From Moritella marina ATCC 15381 (lineage in GTDB: Bacteria > Pseudomonadota > Gammaproteobacteria > Enterobacterales > Moritellaceae): a stretch of DNA of 64,000 nucleotides. The stretch is taken from NCBI RefSeq assembly GCF_008931805.1, contig NZ_CP044399.1:4451370-4515369 (forward strand), given 5' to 3'. Under the pieces are notes generated by a model that worked only from the letters and a program-made list of their open reading frames with translations, did not search any database and was not told the DNA's origin. This document shows positions 1-7,049 of this stretch, piece after piece (the first letter of the stretch is position 1; every line of letters begins with the position of its first letter). Made by a program: the position numbers and the translations under genes.

Positions 1-270
1 CTGGTAGGTTATGCACCTGAAACGATCCAAGCGGCATACCGTATTGGTGATTCTGCAACGAACATCATCACACCGATGATGAGCTACTTTGGTCTTATCC
101 TTGCTGTTGCAACACGTTATATGAAGAACTTAGGTATCGGTACGCTGATCGCGACTATGCTACCTTACTCAATCTGCTTCATGGTTGGTTGGAGCGTTCT
201 ATTCTACCTTTGGGTATTTGTATTCGGTCTACCAGTTGGTCCTGGTGCGGCTACGTTCTATACGCCTTAA
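1..270 (+). CDS. AbgT-family transporter, C-terminal fragment
   Basis: The window opens inside this gene; about 89 codons are visible in frame from base 1 to the TAA at 268-270. The segment resembles the C-terminus of AbgT-family (p-aminobenzoyl-glutamate type) inner-membrane transporters: the stretch [21 protein letters not shown] followed by MMSYFGLIL and two hydrophobic helices is characteristic. Family members export or import p-aminobenzoyl-glutamate or antimetabolites; the substrate here cannot be told. A hairpin terminator follows at 322-363. The family call is fairly secure, the substrate is not. Confidence 0.85.
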   Translation: MVGYAPETIQAAYRIGDSATNIITPMMSYFGLILAVATRYMKNLGIGTLIATMLPYSICFMVGWSVLFYLWVFVFGLPVGPGAATFYTP

Positions 271-321
271 GCTTTATGACTTTAATCATCTAGCTTAGGT
301 GGAAAAGCCGAGGTATTAAGT

Positions 322-363
322 GACCCGTAACAGTTGGATAACCGATTGTTGCGGGTCTTTTTT
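322..363 (+). terminator. Rho-independent terminator after the AbgT gene
   Basis: An 11-bp stem (gacccgtaaca at 322-332 with tgttgcgggtc at 347-357) is followed by a run of seven T. It ends the transporter transcript before the tRNA promoter. Confidence 0.85.
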
Positions 364-425
364 TACGCGTTTCATACCGTTTGCTTTAATTTTGAGCAGT
401 TGTTTTGGTGATATTGAGAAACGCC

Positions 426-453
426 TTGCTTGGCATCGTTTGCTATGTATAAT
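426..453 (+). promoter_or_regulatory. Probable promoter of the tRNA-Leu gene
   Basis: A perfect -10 TATAAT at 448-453 lies 16 bases after TTGCTT at 426-431. Transcription would begin just before the mature tRNA 5' end at 464. The -35 is a moderate match only. Confidence 0.6.
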
Positions 454-463
454 ACTGAGCTAT

Positions 464-548
464 GCCCGAGTGGTGAAATCGGTAGACGCGGTGGATTCAA
501 AATCCTCTTCCGAAAGGAGTGACGGTTCAAGTCCGTCCTCGGGCACCA
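464..548 (+). tRNA. tRNA-Leu (anticodon CAA)
   Basis: The 85 bases fold as a class II tRNA. The acceptor GCCCGAG pairs with CTCGGGC before ACCA, with CCA encoded. The T arm is GACGG/CCGTC with loop TTCAAGT, the variable arm is long, and the anticodon loop ttcaaaa (496-502) places CAA at 498-500, reading UUG. The anticodon stem gtgga/tcctc has a T-T opposition at 492/506. The 3' half from 495 is repeated at 4659 and, degraded, at 6934, so this gene has been an integration target. Only one intact copy is in the window. Confidence 0.93.
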
Positions 549-597
549 TATTTAAGTAATAGAGCCTCAACGAAAGTTGGGGCTTTGTTGTATCTGG
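495..597 (+). repeat. 103-bp direct repeat, copy 1 (tRNA 3' half plus flank; attL-like)
   Basis: This segment runs from the tRNA anticodon loop through the CCA end and 49 bases of 3' flank, and is base-for-base identical to 4659-4761. Beyond 597 the two flanks remain recognisably related for about 170 bases, with substitutions. Duplication of a tRNA 3' end is the classic product of tyrosine-integrase insertion. Confidence 0.9.
563..590 (+). terminator. tRNA-Leu terminator
   Basis: The stem agcctcaac/gttggggct (563-571, 576-584) has a GAAA loop and one G-T wobble and leads into ttgttg. An identical copy lies at 4727-4754 inside the second repeat. Confidence 0.7.
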
Positions 598-625
598 TAC
601 TATCAAAAGCTTACGCTAACTTTCC

Positions 626-766
626 TTACGTTATATCCTCAAAAATATTCAGCAATAAACTCTCGTTATTACCCTTAGAAAACTTACCCCTGTCCATATC
701 CGGTACTTTCGCATGCAGAATCTGTACGCAAGGGGATCTCACTCGATCCAAGGGTGTCCTGTACTT
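626..766 (-). pseudogene. IS3-type transposase tail remnant, copy 1
   Basis: On the minus strand an open frame of about 46 codons ends at a TAA (626-628) and contains QILHAKVPDMDRGKFSKGNN. The second repeat copy holds a diverged version (QILHTKIPDMDKSKLSKGNN, ending at 4804) fused in frame to an IS3 transposase motif. The shared coding pattern suggests both are insertion-sequence debris. The assignment of copy 1 depends on copy 2, since it lacks the transposase motif itself. Confidence 0.4.
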
Positions 767-1120
767 TGAAGATTGTTAGTTTTGCTGGTGGTTGTTAGTA
801 GCAGTATTAGCATGGCAACAAGTTAACTGGGATTCCGGTACTTTACGGTCCTAGTCCTGTCCAGGTCTTTTTTTCGGTAGATATATGATGTTTGTAGTGT
901 GGTTCAAGATTGTTTTTGTGAGGCCTTACGGAGACTAATTAAATATACATATAACCTACTTTAAATAATTATCCGTATTTTGTTAATTTTAACTTACTAT
1001 GCATAATGTTATATTTTATAACTGCTAGCAGGGTGGTAGCTTAACGATAAGCTATCACTGCTTATACGATTGCTAAAAGCATAATCTTATCGCAGACCTT
1101 AATATCATAATGGAATCTTA
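767..1120. other. Intergenic stretch with no clear gene
   Basis: This is AT-rich spacer between the repeat flank and the AraC-type regulator. It contains a short piece (about 830-870) resembling the repeat flank again (ccggtacttta, gtcctgtcc), probably more insertion-sequence debris. I see no convincing gene, RNA or terminator. Confidence 0.4.
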
Positions 1121-2176
1121 ATGCTTGCCATACCACTACCTTTTGTCATGTCACTGCTACTTGTGATTATCGCCATACTTCTATTCACCAAATTGCCCAT
1201 TGAGGGAAAAATACCTTCTTTGTTCATTATTTTGTGTGCAGTAAGTACGCTAGTTGTTGGACTACGCTGGACGTCTGATGTGGCAATATTCAGGTTTCTA
1301 CAACCGATTTTCGCGTCGTTTTTGCCAGTTACGGCTTGGTATATTTTTGCTAAAGCACACTACAGAGGACGTATTTCGTTACTGCACTTGTTAGGACCTA
1401 TTGTCATCACTGTATGTTCATTTTGGTTCCAATTCTGGATTGACGCGATAGATGTCATTTTAACTATGCTCTATTTGGGCTATGGTGCTTTACTCATTCG
1501 GTACTCATTCTCGATACCGGAAGATGTTCGGCTTTGTGATGCTGAACGTGTGGTCCTTGCGGAGCGTATTGCAGGTATTATGTTACTTGTGTCTGCTTGC
1601 ATTGATGGCGTGCTGTCGCTTGATTTTATTGTTTATGGGGGAGAGCATGCGCTATACATCTTATCGCTTAGTTATCTTCTTCTTATTCCAACGGTGGTTG
1701 TTGGCGTCATCATTGTTGGTTTCAGTACATTTAGAGCAGAGCCTGAGACATTATCAGATTCACAACCAAATTATTCGACAGATGGTCGTATTGATTCGCC
1801 CCTGAAAAGTGTTCGACTGTCAGAGCTGGATGCTAAGAACATTGTGCACAAAATTGATGCTCTGATGCAGGAACAAGAAGCGTTCCGCGATCCAAATTTA
1901 ACCTTGGGTCGTTTATCGCGAAAAATAGGTACTCCTGCACGGCAAGTTTCAATGGCCGTTAATCAAGTTTGCGCGATGAATATCTCTAAAGTGCTCAATG
2001 AGTACCGTATCACATATGCCAAAAAGCTACTTATTAGTAGTGAAGACAGTATAACTGATATCTATCTTAGTTCTGGTTTTCAAACAAAGTCGAACTTTAA
2101 CCGTGAATTTGTGCGTATCACAGGGAAAACACCGAGCGTATATAGGTATGATACAGCAGTGATTTTAGTAAAGTAA
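1121..2176 (+). CDS. Membrane-anchored AraC-family transcriptional regulator
   Basis: The 351-aa protein has two parts. Residues 1 to about 210 form roughly seven hydrophobic helices. After a polar linker, residues about 255-345 form an AraC/XylS DNA-binding domain with two helix-turn-helix motifs (LTLGRLSRKIG; then ITDIYLSSGFQTKSNFNREFVRITGKTPSVYR). This layout is known for membrane-bound AraC regulators that sense a signal through the membrane part. It converges on the secreted hydrolase at 2248-3264, a plausible target. It lies within the tRNA-linked accessory region. The target is inferred from position only. Confidence 0.88.
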   Translation: MLAIPLPFVMSLLLVIIAILLFTKLPIEGKIPSLFIILCAVSTLVVGLRWTSDVAIFRFLQPIFASFLPVTAWYIFAKAHYRGRISLLHLLGPIVITVCSFWFQFWIDAIDVILTMLYLGYGALLIRYSFSIPEDVRLCDAERVVLAERIAGIMLLVSACIDGVLSLDFIVYGGEHALYILSLSYLLLIPTVVVGVIIVGFSTFRAEPETLSDSQPNYSTDGRIDSPLKSVRLSELDAKNIVHKIDALMQEQEAFRDPNLTLGRLSRKIGTPARQVSMAVNQVCAMNISKVLNEYRITYAKKLLISSEDSITDIYLSSGFQTKSNFNREFVRITGKTPSVYRYDTAVILVK

Positions 2177-2193
2177 TGATATTAAATTTATAC

Positions 2194-2224
2194 AGGGTAC
2201 TATCCAGAGTGACGATAGTACCCT
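2194..2224. terminator. Hairpin between convergent genes
   Basis: A perfect 11-bp inverted repeat (agggtactatc / gatagtaccct) with a 9-base loop sits between the AraC-type gene and the hydrolase. It could serve both strands, although T-runs are weak. Confidence 0.55.
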
Positions 2225-2247
2225 ATATATTACATGCGGTTAATTTG

Positions 2248-3264
2248 TTATGAATGAGTTATGAAGCCCAAAATATCCTTAAAGATCTGATTATGTAGTT
2301 CTTGTCTTTTTATACCTACGCCGTCCTTACACACAATTCCATCACCTGGTGTTTCCTCTTCGATGAGAGCTATTGCATTAGGTTTACATAATTGCACGAA
2401 GCTGAAATGCATTGCCTGTTCATACACCTTATAGCGGCGGTTAAATAATGGTAGATGTTCGGCCAAATAACCGGATTCCATTGTTTGGGGCAAATCCCCT
2501 ATATCGATCCCTGCACCTAAGATCAGTACAGGCGTGTTCACCTTACTCATACTTTCTATAGAGAAGCTTCGTGCTAAACCTAGATCTAAAATTACTGATT
2601 TTTTGATTCTAGGATCATAGAAGTTAAAAGATTTAGGCTCTCCAGGCTGTGGTGAAGTTAGTCCAAGCTCGTTTCCTAGGCCACAGGTTCTAGGGTTGGG
2701 ATACAGCCGACACTGCTTTTGAAACGTGTTGCGATCAAGTTGTGCGCCGACTAACTGCATGACGCTCCAGCCTCCCATCGAGTGACCGATAGCAGATACG
2801 CTTTCCGTATCAACTACGGTGCGCCAAGCTGTATCTTCCAGTAAGTGATCTAATACGCGCACCAAATCGTGAGGACGTTGCCACCACCGGGATGCTTGCA
2901 ATGCAGAATGGTCAAACGTTGTTGTGCCGGGATGGTTGGGAGCTGCCACCACAAAACCTTTTATTGCCAATTCATTGGCTAGCCAGTTTAGATTTCGCCA
3001 GCTGCCGCGATACCCATGCGATAGCAATACAAGGGGGTGCTTTTTTGGGGGGAACGAGGCATCTTTGATTACTTTCGTACCTACAAAAGCAATATTTTCG
3101 GCTACTGATATTGATGCTGAATTTTGTAAGGTGGGGTACCAGATAGTTACATCTAACGGACGACTTACATTATCACTTAACTGGAACTGCTGAAACCCAA
3201 CAGAGCTGGCAGAGGCTACCTTAATAATACATAGAAATATAATAAGTACGACGGATAATTTCAC
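2248..3264 (-). CDS. Secreted alpha/beta hydrolase (dienelactone hydrolase/PAF-acetylhydrolase-like)
   Basis: The 338-aa protein starts with a Sec-type signal peptide ending near ASAS (18-21). The alpha/beta-hydrolase fold is shown by LSHGYRGSW (about 81-89, oxyanion loop), the nucleophile elbow GHSMGGW with Ser162, and a late AMHFSF that likely carries the catalytic His. The region around Asp254-Asp257 (GAGIDIGD) could give the acid. Such proteins hydrolyse esters in the periplasm or outside the cell; the natural substrate is unknown. A palindrome upstream (3341-3356) may be an operator, and the convergent AraC-type gene is a candidate regulator. Confidence 0.82.
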   Translation of the reverse strand: MKLSVVLIIFLCIIKVASASSVGFQQFQLSDNVSRPLDVTIWYPTLQNSASISVAENIAFVGTKVIKDASFPPKKHPLVLLSHGYRGSWRNLNWLANELAIKGFVVAAPNHPGTTTFDHSALQASRWWQRPHDLVRVLDHLLEDTAWRTVVDTESVSAIGHSMGGWSVMQLVGAQLDRNTFQKQCRLYPNPRTCGLGNELGLTSPQPGEPKSFNFYDPRIKKSVILDLGLARSFSIESMSKVNTPVLILGAGIDIGDLPQTMESGYLAEHLPLFNRRYKVYEQAMHFSFVQLCKPNAIALIEEETPGDGIVCKDGVGIKRQELHNQIFKDILGFITHS

Positions 3265-3330
3265 TTGAATAATTCCTGATTTAGACTGAAAGAGGCATTA
3301 GTATGTCAATGATCATGATTACAAACGCCC

Positions 3331-3368
3331 TAGAACAGGATTTAGGACGACCTAAAACAGGTTTTAGT
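3331..3368. promoter_or_regulatory. Candidate operator upstream of the hydrolase
   Basis: A palindrome, tttagg-acga-cctaaa (3341-3356), overlaps a direct repeat (aacaggattta at 3334-3344, aacaggtttta at 3356-3366). It lies about 75-100 bases upstream of the hydrolase start. The arrangement suits a regulator site; no specific regulator is identified. Confidence 0.4.
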
Positions 3369-3483
3369 ACTTTACTGATTATTATTTAGAAAGAAGTTTA
3401 ACGGTAAACTTAATTGGAGACTCGTTAGCATTAGATGGAATGTTTAAGTGATGATATGAAGCATTTTTATAATCAATGTTTGA

Positions 3484-3774
3484 TTGCTTTCTGTGTATAT
3501 CGATCATGATTGTGTGGAGTGGGTTAAAGGGTTGTATTCCAACCCAAGTAATTCATCATCAACAGAACTTGAAGTCTCCGATACCGAAATCATCGGCTTA
3601 AAAAATTTATCCGGTAAGACAGGTAATAAGCGCTTTCTATTACGTTATAAATTCAATACCCGTAAATGTAGTATCACGATCGGCCGATTCCCTGATATCG
3701 ATATCAATCAAGCTCGTAAGGTCGTGCGTAAGTATAAAGGTATGATCGCTGATGGTATTGAGCCGAAAGTCTAA
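3484..3774 (+). pseudogene. Truncated tyrosine integrase, N-terminal arm-binding domain only
   Basis: The 96-aa reading frame matches the N-terminal domain (DUF4102 type) of P4-like tyrosine integrases: EVSDTEIIGLKNLSGKTGNKRF, then RKCSITIGRFPDIDINQARK and YKGMIADGIEPK. The family is normally about 400 aa with a catalytic R-H-R-Y core; here the frame stops right after the first domain and no core follows. The start is unclear, since only a TTG opens the frame. It is the relic of the enzyme that probably placed the island at tRNA-Leu. Confidence 0.8.
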
Positions 3775-3930
3775 GCTGCTTCAAAGATCTTTAGTTGTCA
3801 TTCGGGGATATTCTAGTATAATTAATTTATTGATGTAGCAGACATGTTTTTGACATGACATCACACAACCTCTTAGAGGTCGAGGCAATGCCCGGTAATG
3901 GTGTTCTGAATCCAAGATTATTTCTTGGCG

Positions 3931-3957
3931 AAGGCTCCCTAGATGGAGCCTTTGTTA
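3931..3957 (+). terminator. Hairpin terminator
   Basis: The stem aaggctcc/ggagcctt is followed by tgtta. It lies between the integrase relic and the frameshifted gene at 3985. Confidence 0.5.
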
Positions 3958-3984
3958 TTTCTGGCGTAAGGAAAATATCAGTAA

Positions 3985-4537
3985 GTGGCAAATAAAAGAC
4001 TCTTTAACCTGGCTGACCATGAAGTTCAGCAATGGAAAAGTTTTTATATTGACGAAACTGAATTTGATTTTAGCCACTTAAATGCTTGCAAGCATACCTT
4101 TCAACATCCCGAACGTAATGAAAGCTACACGCTGTTTTTTTACTTTTTCACATCATGTGTTTACACGCGGTCTTAAGGAAGAAGAAAACTTAGATCTTCT
4201 CTCTATATATCCTTATCCATCAGACCAAAGAGCTTTTGATGTAACTCGTTTTGAGTTATCTAAACATTTACCTCAGATCGTAGAATTATTACCTGAAAAA
4301 TTTTGTTACCACGGCGGCTATAGTCGTTATTGTAGCTGTAAAATTACTCAAGACGATGGTACGGAGATCGTTTATCAAGTTGTTTATCGTGTCTGGAAAG
4401 AACGAGGTAAAATGAGGTTCCATATAGAAAGTGCATACCCATTGCAAGAAAGGTTAGGCCGAGTCAAAAAAGTAAACTTTTGGGTGATTTGCTATAATTT
4501 ACTTCAAGGAAAAAAGCTTCCTCAGCCAGCTAAGTAA
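3985..4537 (+). pseudogene. Frameshifted gene of unknown function
   Basis: Two overlapping frames look like one broken gene. The first (GTG at 3985, MANKRLFNLADHEVQQW) reads to a stop at 4176. The second supplies the continuation from about residue 50 (FSHHVFTRGLKEEENL through YSRYCSCKITQDDG) to 4537. The switch falls at a run of seven T (4135-4141), so one lost or gained T would explain it. The joined product would be about 180 aa and soluble, and I do not recognise the family. A programmed slip at the T run is possible but less likely in this decayed region. Confidence 0.5.
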
Positions 4538-4658
4538 TCTGGCTGCGCTACTCCTGTGCAAATCAGTAGCTAACTAAATCCAACACAATCCCAAATTATG
4601 GACAAGAATACCCAACAAGATCCTAGTATTTATCACTACTGCAAAGGCGTCTCAAGGA
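4538..4658. other. Spacer before the second tRNA fragment
   Basis: No gene or signal is evident in these 121 bases. Confidence 0.4.
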
Positions 4659-4761
4659 ATTCAAAATCCTCTTCCGAAAGGAGTGACGGTTCAAGTCCGT
4701 CCTCGGGCACCATATTTAAGTAATAGAGCCTCAACGAAAGTTGGGGCTTTGTTGTATCTGG
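4659..4761 (+). repeat. 103-bp direct repeat, copy 2 (tRNA-Leu 3' half; attR-like)
   Basis: The sequence is identical to 495-597. It is not a functional tRNA because the 5' half is missing (the bases before 4656 do not match). It marks the distal junction of the first island segment. Confidence 0.9.
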
Positions 4762-4803
4762 CACAATGCTATTTATTTCCAAAACAAGTTACCCTCGTTT
4801 TCC

Positions 4804-5070
4804 TTAATTTATATCTTCAAAAGTACTCTCTAATAAACTCAAATTATTACCCTTAGATAATTTACTCTTGTCCATATCCGGTATTTTCGTATGCAGAATC
4901 TGTGCGGAAGGGGATCTAACTAGATCCAACACTGTCCTGTCCATTGGAGTATTATCCCAACAATTGCCACGTCGACTCATGCTTTTTTATCCGATCACGC
5001 CACAGCTTTTGACGGAACTGCCTGCTTGTATAATGGCAACCTTGATCTGAATGGAACATTACACCTTTGG
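4804..5070 (-). pseudogene. IS3-family transposase (orfB) remnant
   Basis: Reading the minus strand, 5067 to about 4985 encodes GVMFHSDQGCHYTSRQFRQ, the DDE-domain signature of IS3/IS150-type transposases. A frameshift near 4982 leads to SMSRRGNCWDNTPM (4980-4940), the next block of the same enzyme. The expected continuation ERFFRSLK is replaced by a tail (DRTVLDLVRSP, then QILHTKIPDMDK) that ends at 4804 and is shared with 626-766. The rest of the transposase and clear IS ends are absent. It is a dead fragment. Confidence 0.75.
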
Positions 5071-5173
5071 GCTTAAATTATTCTCGTTTACTTTTTCTAA
5101 TTGATATGACGTGAGGACGCCTTTAATTTGATTGATGTACCTGGTTTAGCGCACGGGGGCGGACAGGTAAAGG

Positions 5174-5212
5174 CAAAAAAAACCGCTTAATAGTTTCGGG
5201 GCTATTAAGCGG
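5174..5212 (-). terminator. Strong minus-strand terminator hairpin
   Basis: A perfect 11-bp stem (ccgcttaatag / ctattaagcgg, 5183-5193 and 5202-5212) is bordered by eight or nine A on the plus strand (5174-5182), which are U on the minus transcript. The gene it once served is not evident, possibly one lost from the island. Confidence 0.65.
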
Positions 5213-5240
5213 CTAACACACAAACTTACAGGAAAATCTC

Positions 5241-5309
5241 ATGAACAATAAACATACACTAACCATTGCGGAATTACATAGAATCGCGCCATTATTAACA
5301 ATTTATTAA
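5241..5309 (+). CDS. Possible 22-aa small ORF
   Basis: An ATG preceded by AGGA (5230-5233) opens a 22-codon frame (MNNKHTLTIAELHRIAPLL...). It may be a leader peptide or the stub of a larger lost gene. No homology is recognised and the evidence is only start context. Confidence 0.2.
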   Translation: MNNKHTLTIAELHRIAPLLTIY

Positions 5310-5586
5310 TTTACCCGTTTAATCAAACTTTTCGAGGTTTAATGCTGATAATGCGCAACAACAATTAATACATGTACTACCTAACCCTGTCCATTCAGCA
5401 CATAACTTACCAGTTCTTCTTGAAACAGAAAATCCTTCTATATCAATTGGTTTTTTAATTAATATTTACTTAATAAGCACTCGCTACTTTAGAGGATATG
5501 TTAGCGTCATAAATAATATAGTTATATAGCACACGCCATCACTCAGTTGGTTTGCGCTATTTCGCGTAAATAATCGGGGGCTGTTC
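5310..5586. other. AT-rich spacer
   Basis: No feature is recognised apart from a GGGGG ribosome-binding stretch just before the next gene. Confidence 0.4.
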
Positions 5587-6162
5587 ATGAATGGTGGTCA
5601 ATGTATTAAATATTTTATTCCAATAGGGCTGGTGGCAAGGAAAGCTGTTACTGAATCATTAGCTTGTTGGAAACATGGGTTTGCAGAACAAATCACAGAC
5701 CTTTCGTTGGTAGATGATGATGCGTTTAATGTAGTCATTAATGGATATGATTACGATAGTGAAGAATCGTTGAAAACAGTTATTGATGCTTACTTAAAAG
5801 TGAGGTGTGGAGCATCTTATTTTGATGTCGATGGAGCGGATATTTCTTGCTGGTTAGACAAAAATTCAAAATTTAAAGCTATAGAGTTAAATCTAAATAT
5901 GGACGATGTTGAATACAATACTTCATTGATTCGTTTTTCTATCGAGCAATTTATCACAAAGTTAAAGCCGAAATATAAAATTAGTGGTTTGATTCTTACA
6001 TTACAGGGGGGGAGTGTTTCGCTTGATGAATTAGAAGCATATATGACAATACCTCGAAACGCTTTAGATGATGGTATTACATTTATTACGAATACATGTT
6101 TTTTTGAGAGTGCTGAAGAGCAGATTATGACTCTTTATTTTGCGATTAAGTATGACTTTTAG
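5587..6162 (+). CDS. Hypothetical protein in the island
   Basis: The 191-aa protein starts at an ATG six bases after cgggggc. It is acidic, lacks a signal peptide or membrane helices, and looks like a compact globular protein (LKPKYKISGLILTLQGGSVSLDELEAYM in the second half). I do not recognise the family. It is intact, is followed after 41 bases by the frameshifted gene at 6204, and is AT-rich compared with the chromosomal genes, consistent with acquired cargo. Confidence 0.65.
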   Translation: MNGGQCIKYFIPIGLVARKAVTESLACWKHGFAEQITDLSLVDDDAFNVVINGYDYDSEESLKTVIDAYLKVRCGASYFDVDGADISCWLDKNSKFKAIELNLNMDDVEYNTSLIRFSIEQFITKLKPKYKISGLILTLQGGSVSLDELEAYMTIPRNALDDGITFITNTCFFESAEEQIMTLYFAIKYDF

Positions 6163-6203
6163 CGGTTTGTATAATATTTTATTTAGTTAATTTTGGAGTG
6201 TTC

Positions 6204-6913
6204 ATGATTGAAAATGAGTATGTTGAGCTGTTAGATAACCTGGTTAATTCTAAACTGACAAATCGTAAGAAAGAGTTATGTTGTTTTTCCGCACAGGAAG
6301 GCAAGGACTACGATAATAACTTAATGTTTGTAGGTCGAGCGGTAAATGACTGGGGGAATGTTTTTGACTTAGATAGTATCGATGCAAATAAGTTTGTGAA
6401 TGATATGTTTAAAACGATATCAGACGATGATCGTTGCCCATTAAAATGGGTTGAATCTTCTTGGGGGGATTCTAATGATTACAATACAAAGAAGTCTGCT
6501 TTTTGGCGGGTAATTAGGAATATATCTTTAGAGTTAAGCGACCCAATCTAAATGACAGTTGGGCTTCAAAATTAATCTGGTCAAATTTATATAAAATCGC
6601 ACCTAGTGGTGGTGGAAACCCTAGTAACAGTTTGTGTGATGCTCAATTCCTAGCATGTAATCAAATACTAAAAGCAGAGATACTAAGGCTGAAGCCTAAA
6701 CATATAGTTTTTTTAACTGGATTAAATTGGTTCGATGGATTTTTAGCTGATTTAATTAATATATCTGAAGATCACAAGTCAAACTTAGTTGAAGCGACAG
6801 GTATGTTGAGAATCAATGAGATGAGTATCAAAGTTGTAATTGCAAAGCACCCTCAATGTAAACCAGAGGCAAAATTTGTCAATGACGTGACCATGGCATT
6901 GAAATCTTTTTAA
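6204..6913 (+). pseudogene. Frameshifted gene, possibly uracil-DNA-glycosylase-like fold
   Basis: Frame one starts at ATG 6204 (GGAG at 6195-6198) and runs to a stop at 6551 after LSDPI. A second frame picks up without loss at about 6542 (NLNDSWASKLIWSNLYKIAPSGGG) and continues to 6913. One indel near 6540 would restore a protein of about 235 aa. NNLMFVGRAVNDWG near the start, KHIVFLTG in the middle and IAKHPQ near the end recall the layout of the uracil-DNA-glycosylase-like superfamily, but this is a weak impression. It probably formed a pair with the gene at 5587. Confidence 0.5.
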
Positions 6914-6933
6914 GGGGGTTATGAATTTTTAAC

Positions 6934-6977
6934 TCTCTTCCGAAAGGAGTGATGGTTCAAGTTCGCCCTCGGATACT
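6934..6977 (+). repeat. Degenerate third copy of the tRNA-Leu 3' end
   Basis: ctcttccgaaaggagtga is followed by a diverged T-arm and acceptor region (ggttcaagttcgccctcgga) and tatattta. It matches the tRNA from its variable arm through the first bases of the flank with about six changes. It is the oldest-looking junction of the three and closes the accessory region. Confidence 0.75.
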
Positions 6978-6995
6978 ATATTTAAAAGATTGATG

Positions 6996-7033
6996 ATAAA
7001 AGATATCTCAAAAATTGAATATTGAGATATCTT
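6996..7033 (-). terminator. Terminator of the lipoprotein operon
   Basis: A perfect 12-bp stem (aagatatctcaa / ttgagatatctt, 7000-7011 and 7022-7033) is followed on the minus strand by TTTT. It sits 17 bases after the last gene of the operon. Confidence 0.65.
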
Positions 7034-7049
7034 AAGTATGAAATTAAAA

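Larger units (their letters stand above)
549..6990. mobile_element. Decayed tRNA-Leu-associated island(s), two tandem segments
   Basis: The region is bounded by the tRNA-Leu and by two further copies of its 3' end (4659-4761, 6934-6977). It contains a truncated integrase N-terminus (3484-3774), an IS3-family remnant (4804-5070), two frameshifted genes and few intact genes. I read it as two successive insertions or one composite element, now immobile. The boundary at about 6990 is set by the last repeat copy; the lipoprotein operon after it appears to lie outside. Confidence 0.7.

Noticed and set aside
1482-1805. 107-codon open frame on the plus strand
   Set aside because: It lies wholly inside the AraC-type gene in another frame, with no start signal of its own.
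4659-4712. A second functional tRNA-Leu
   Set aside because: Only the 3' half is present; the acceptor 5' strand and D arm are missing.
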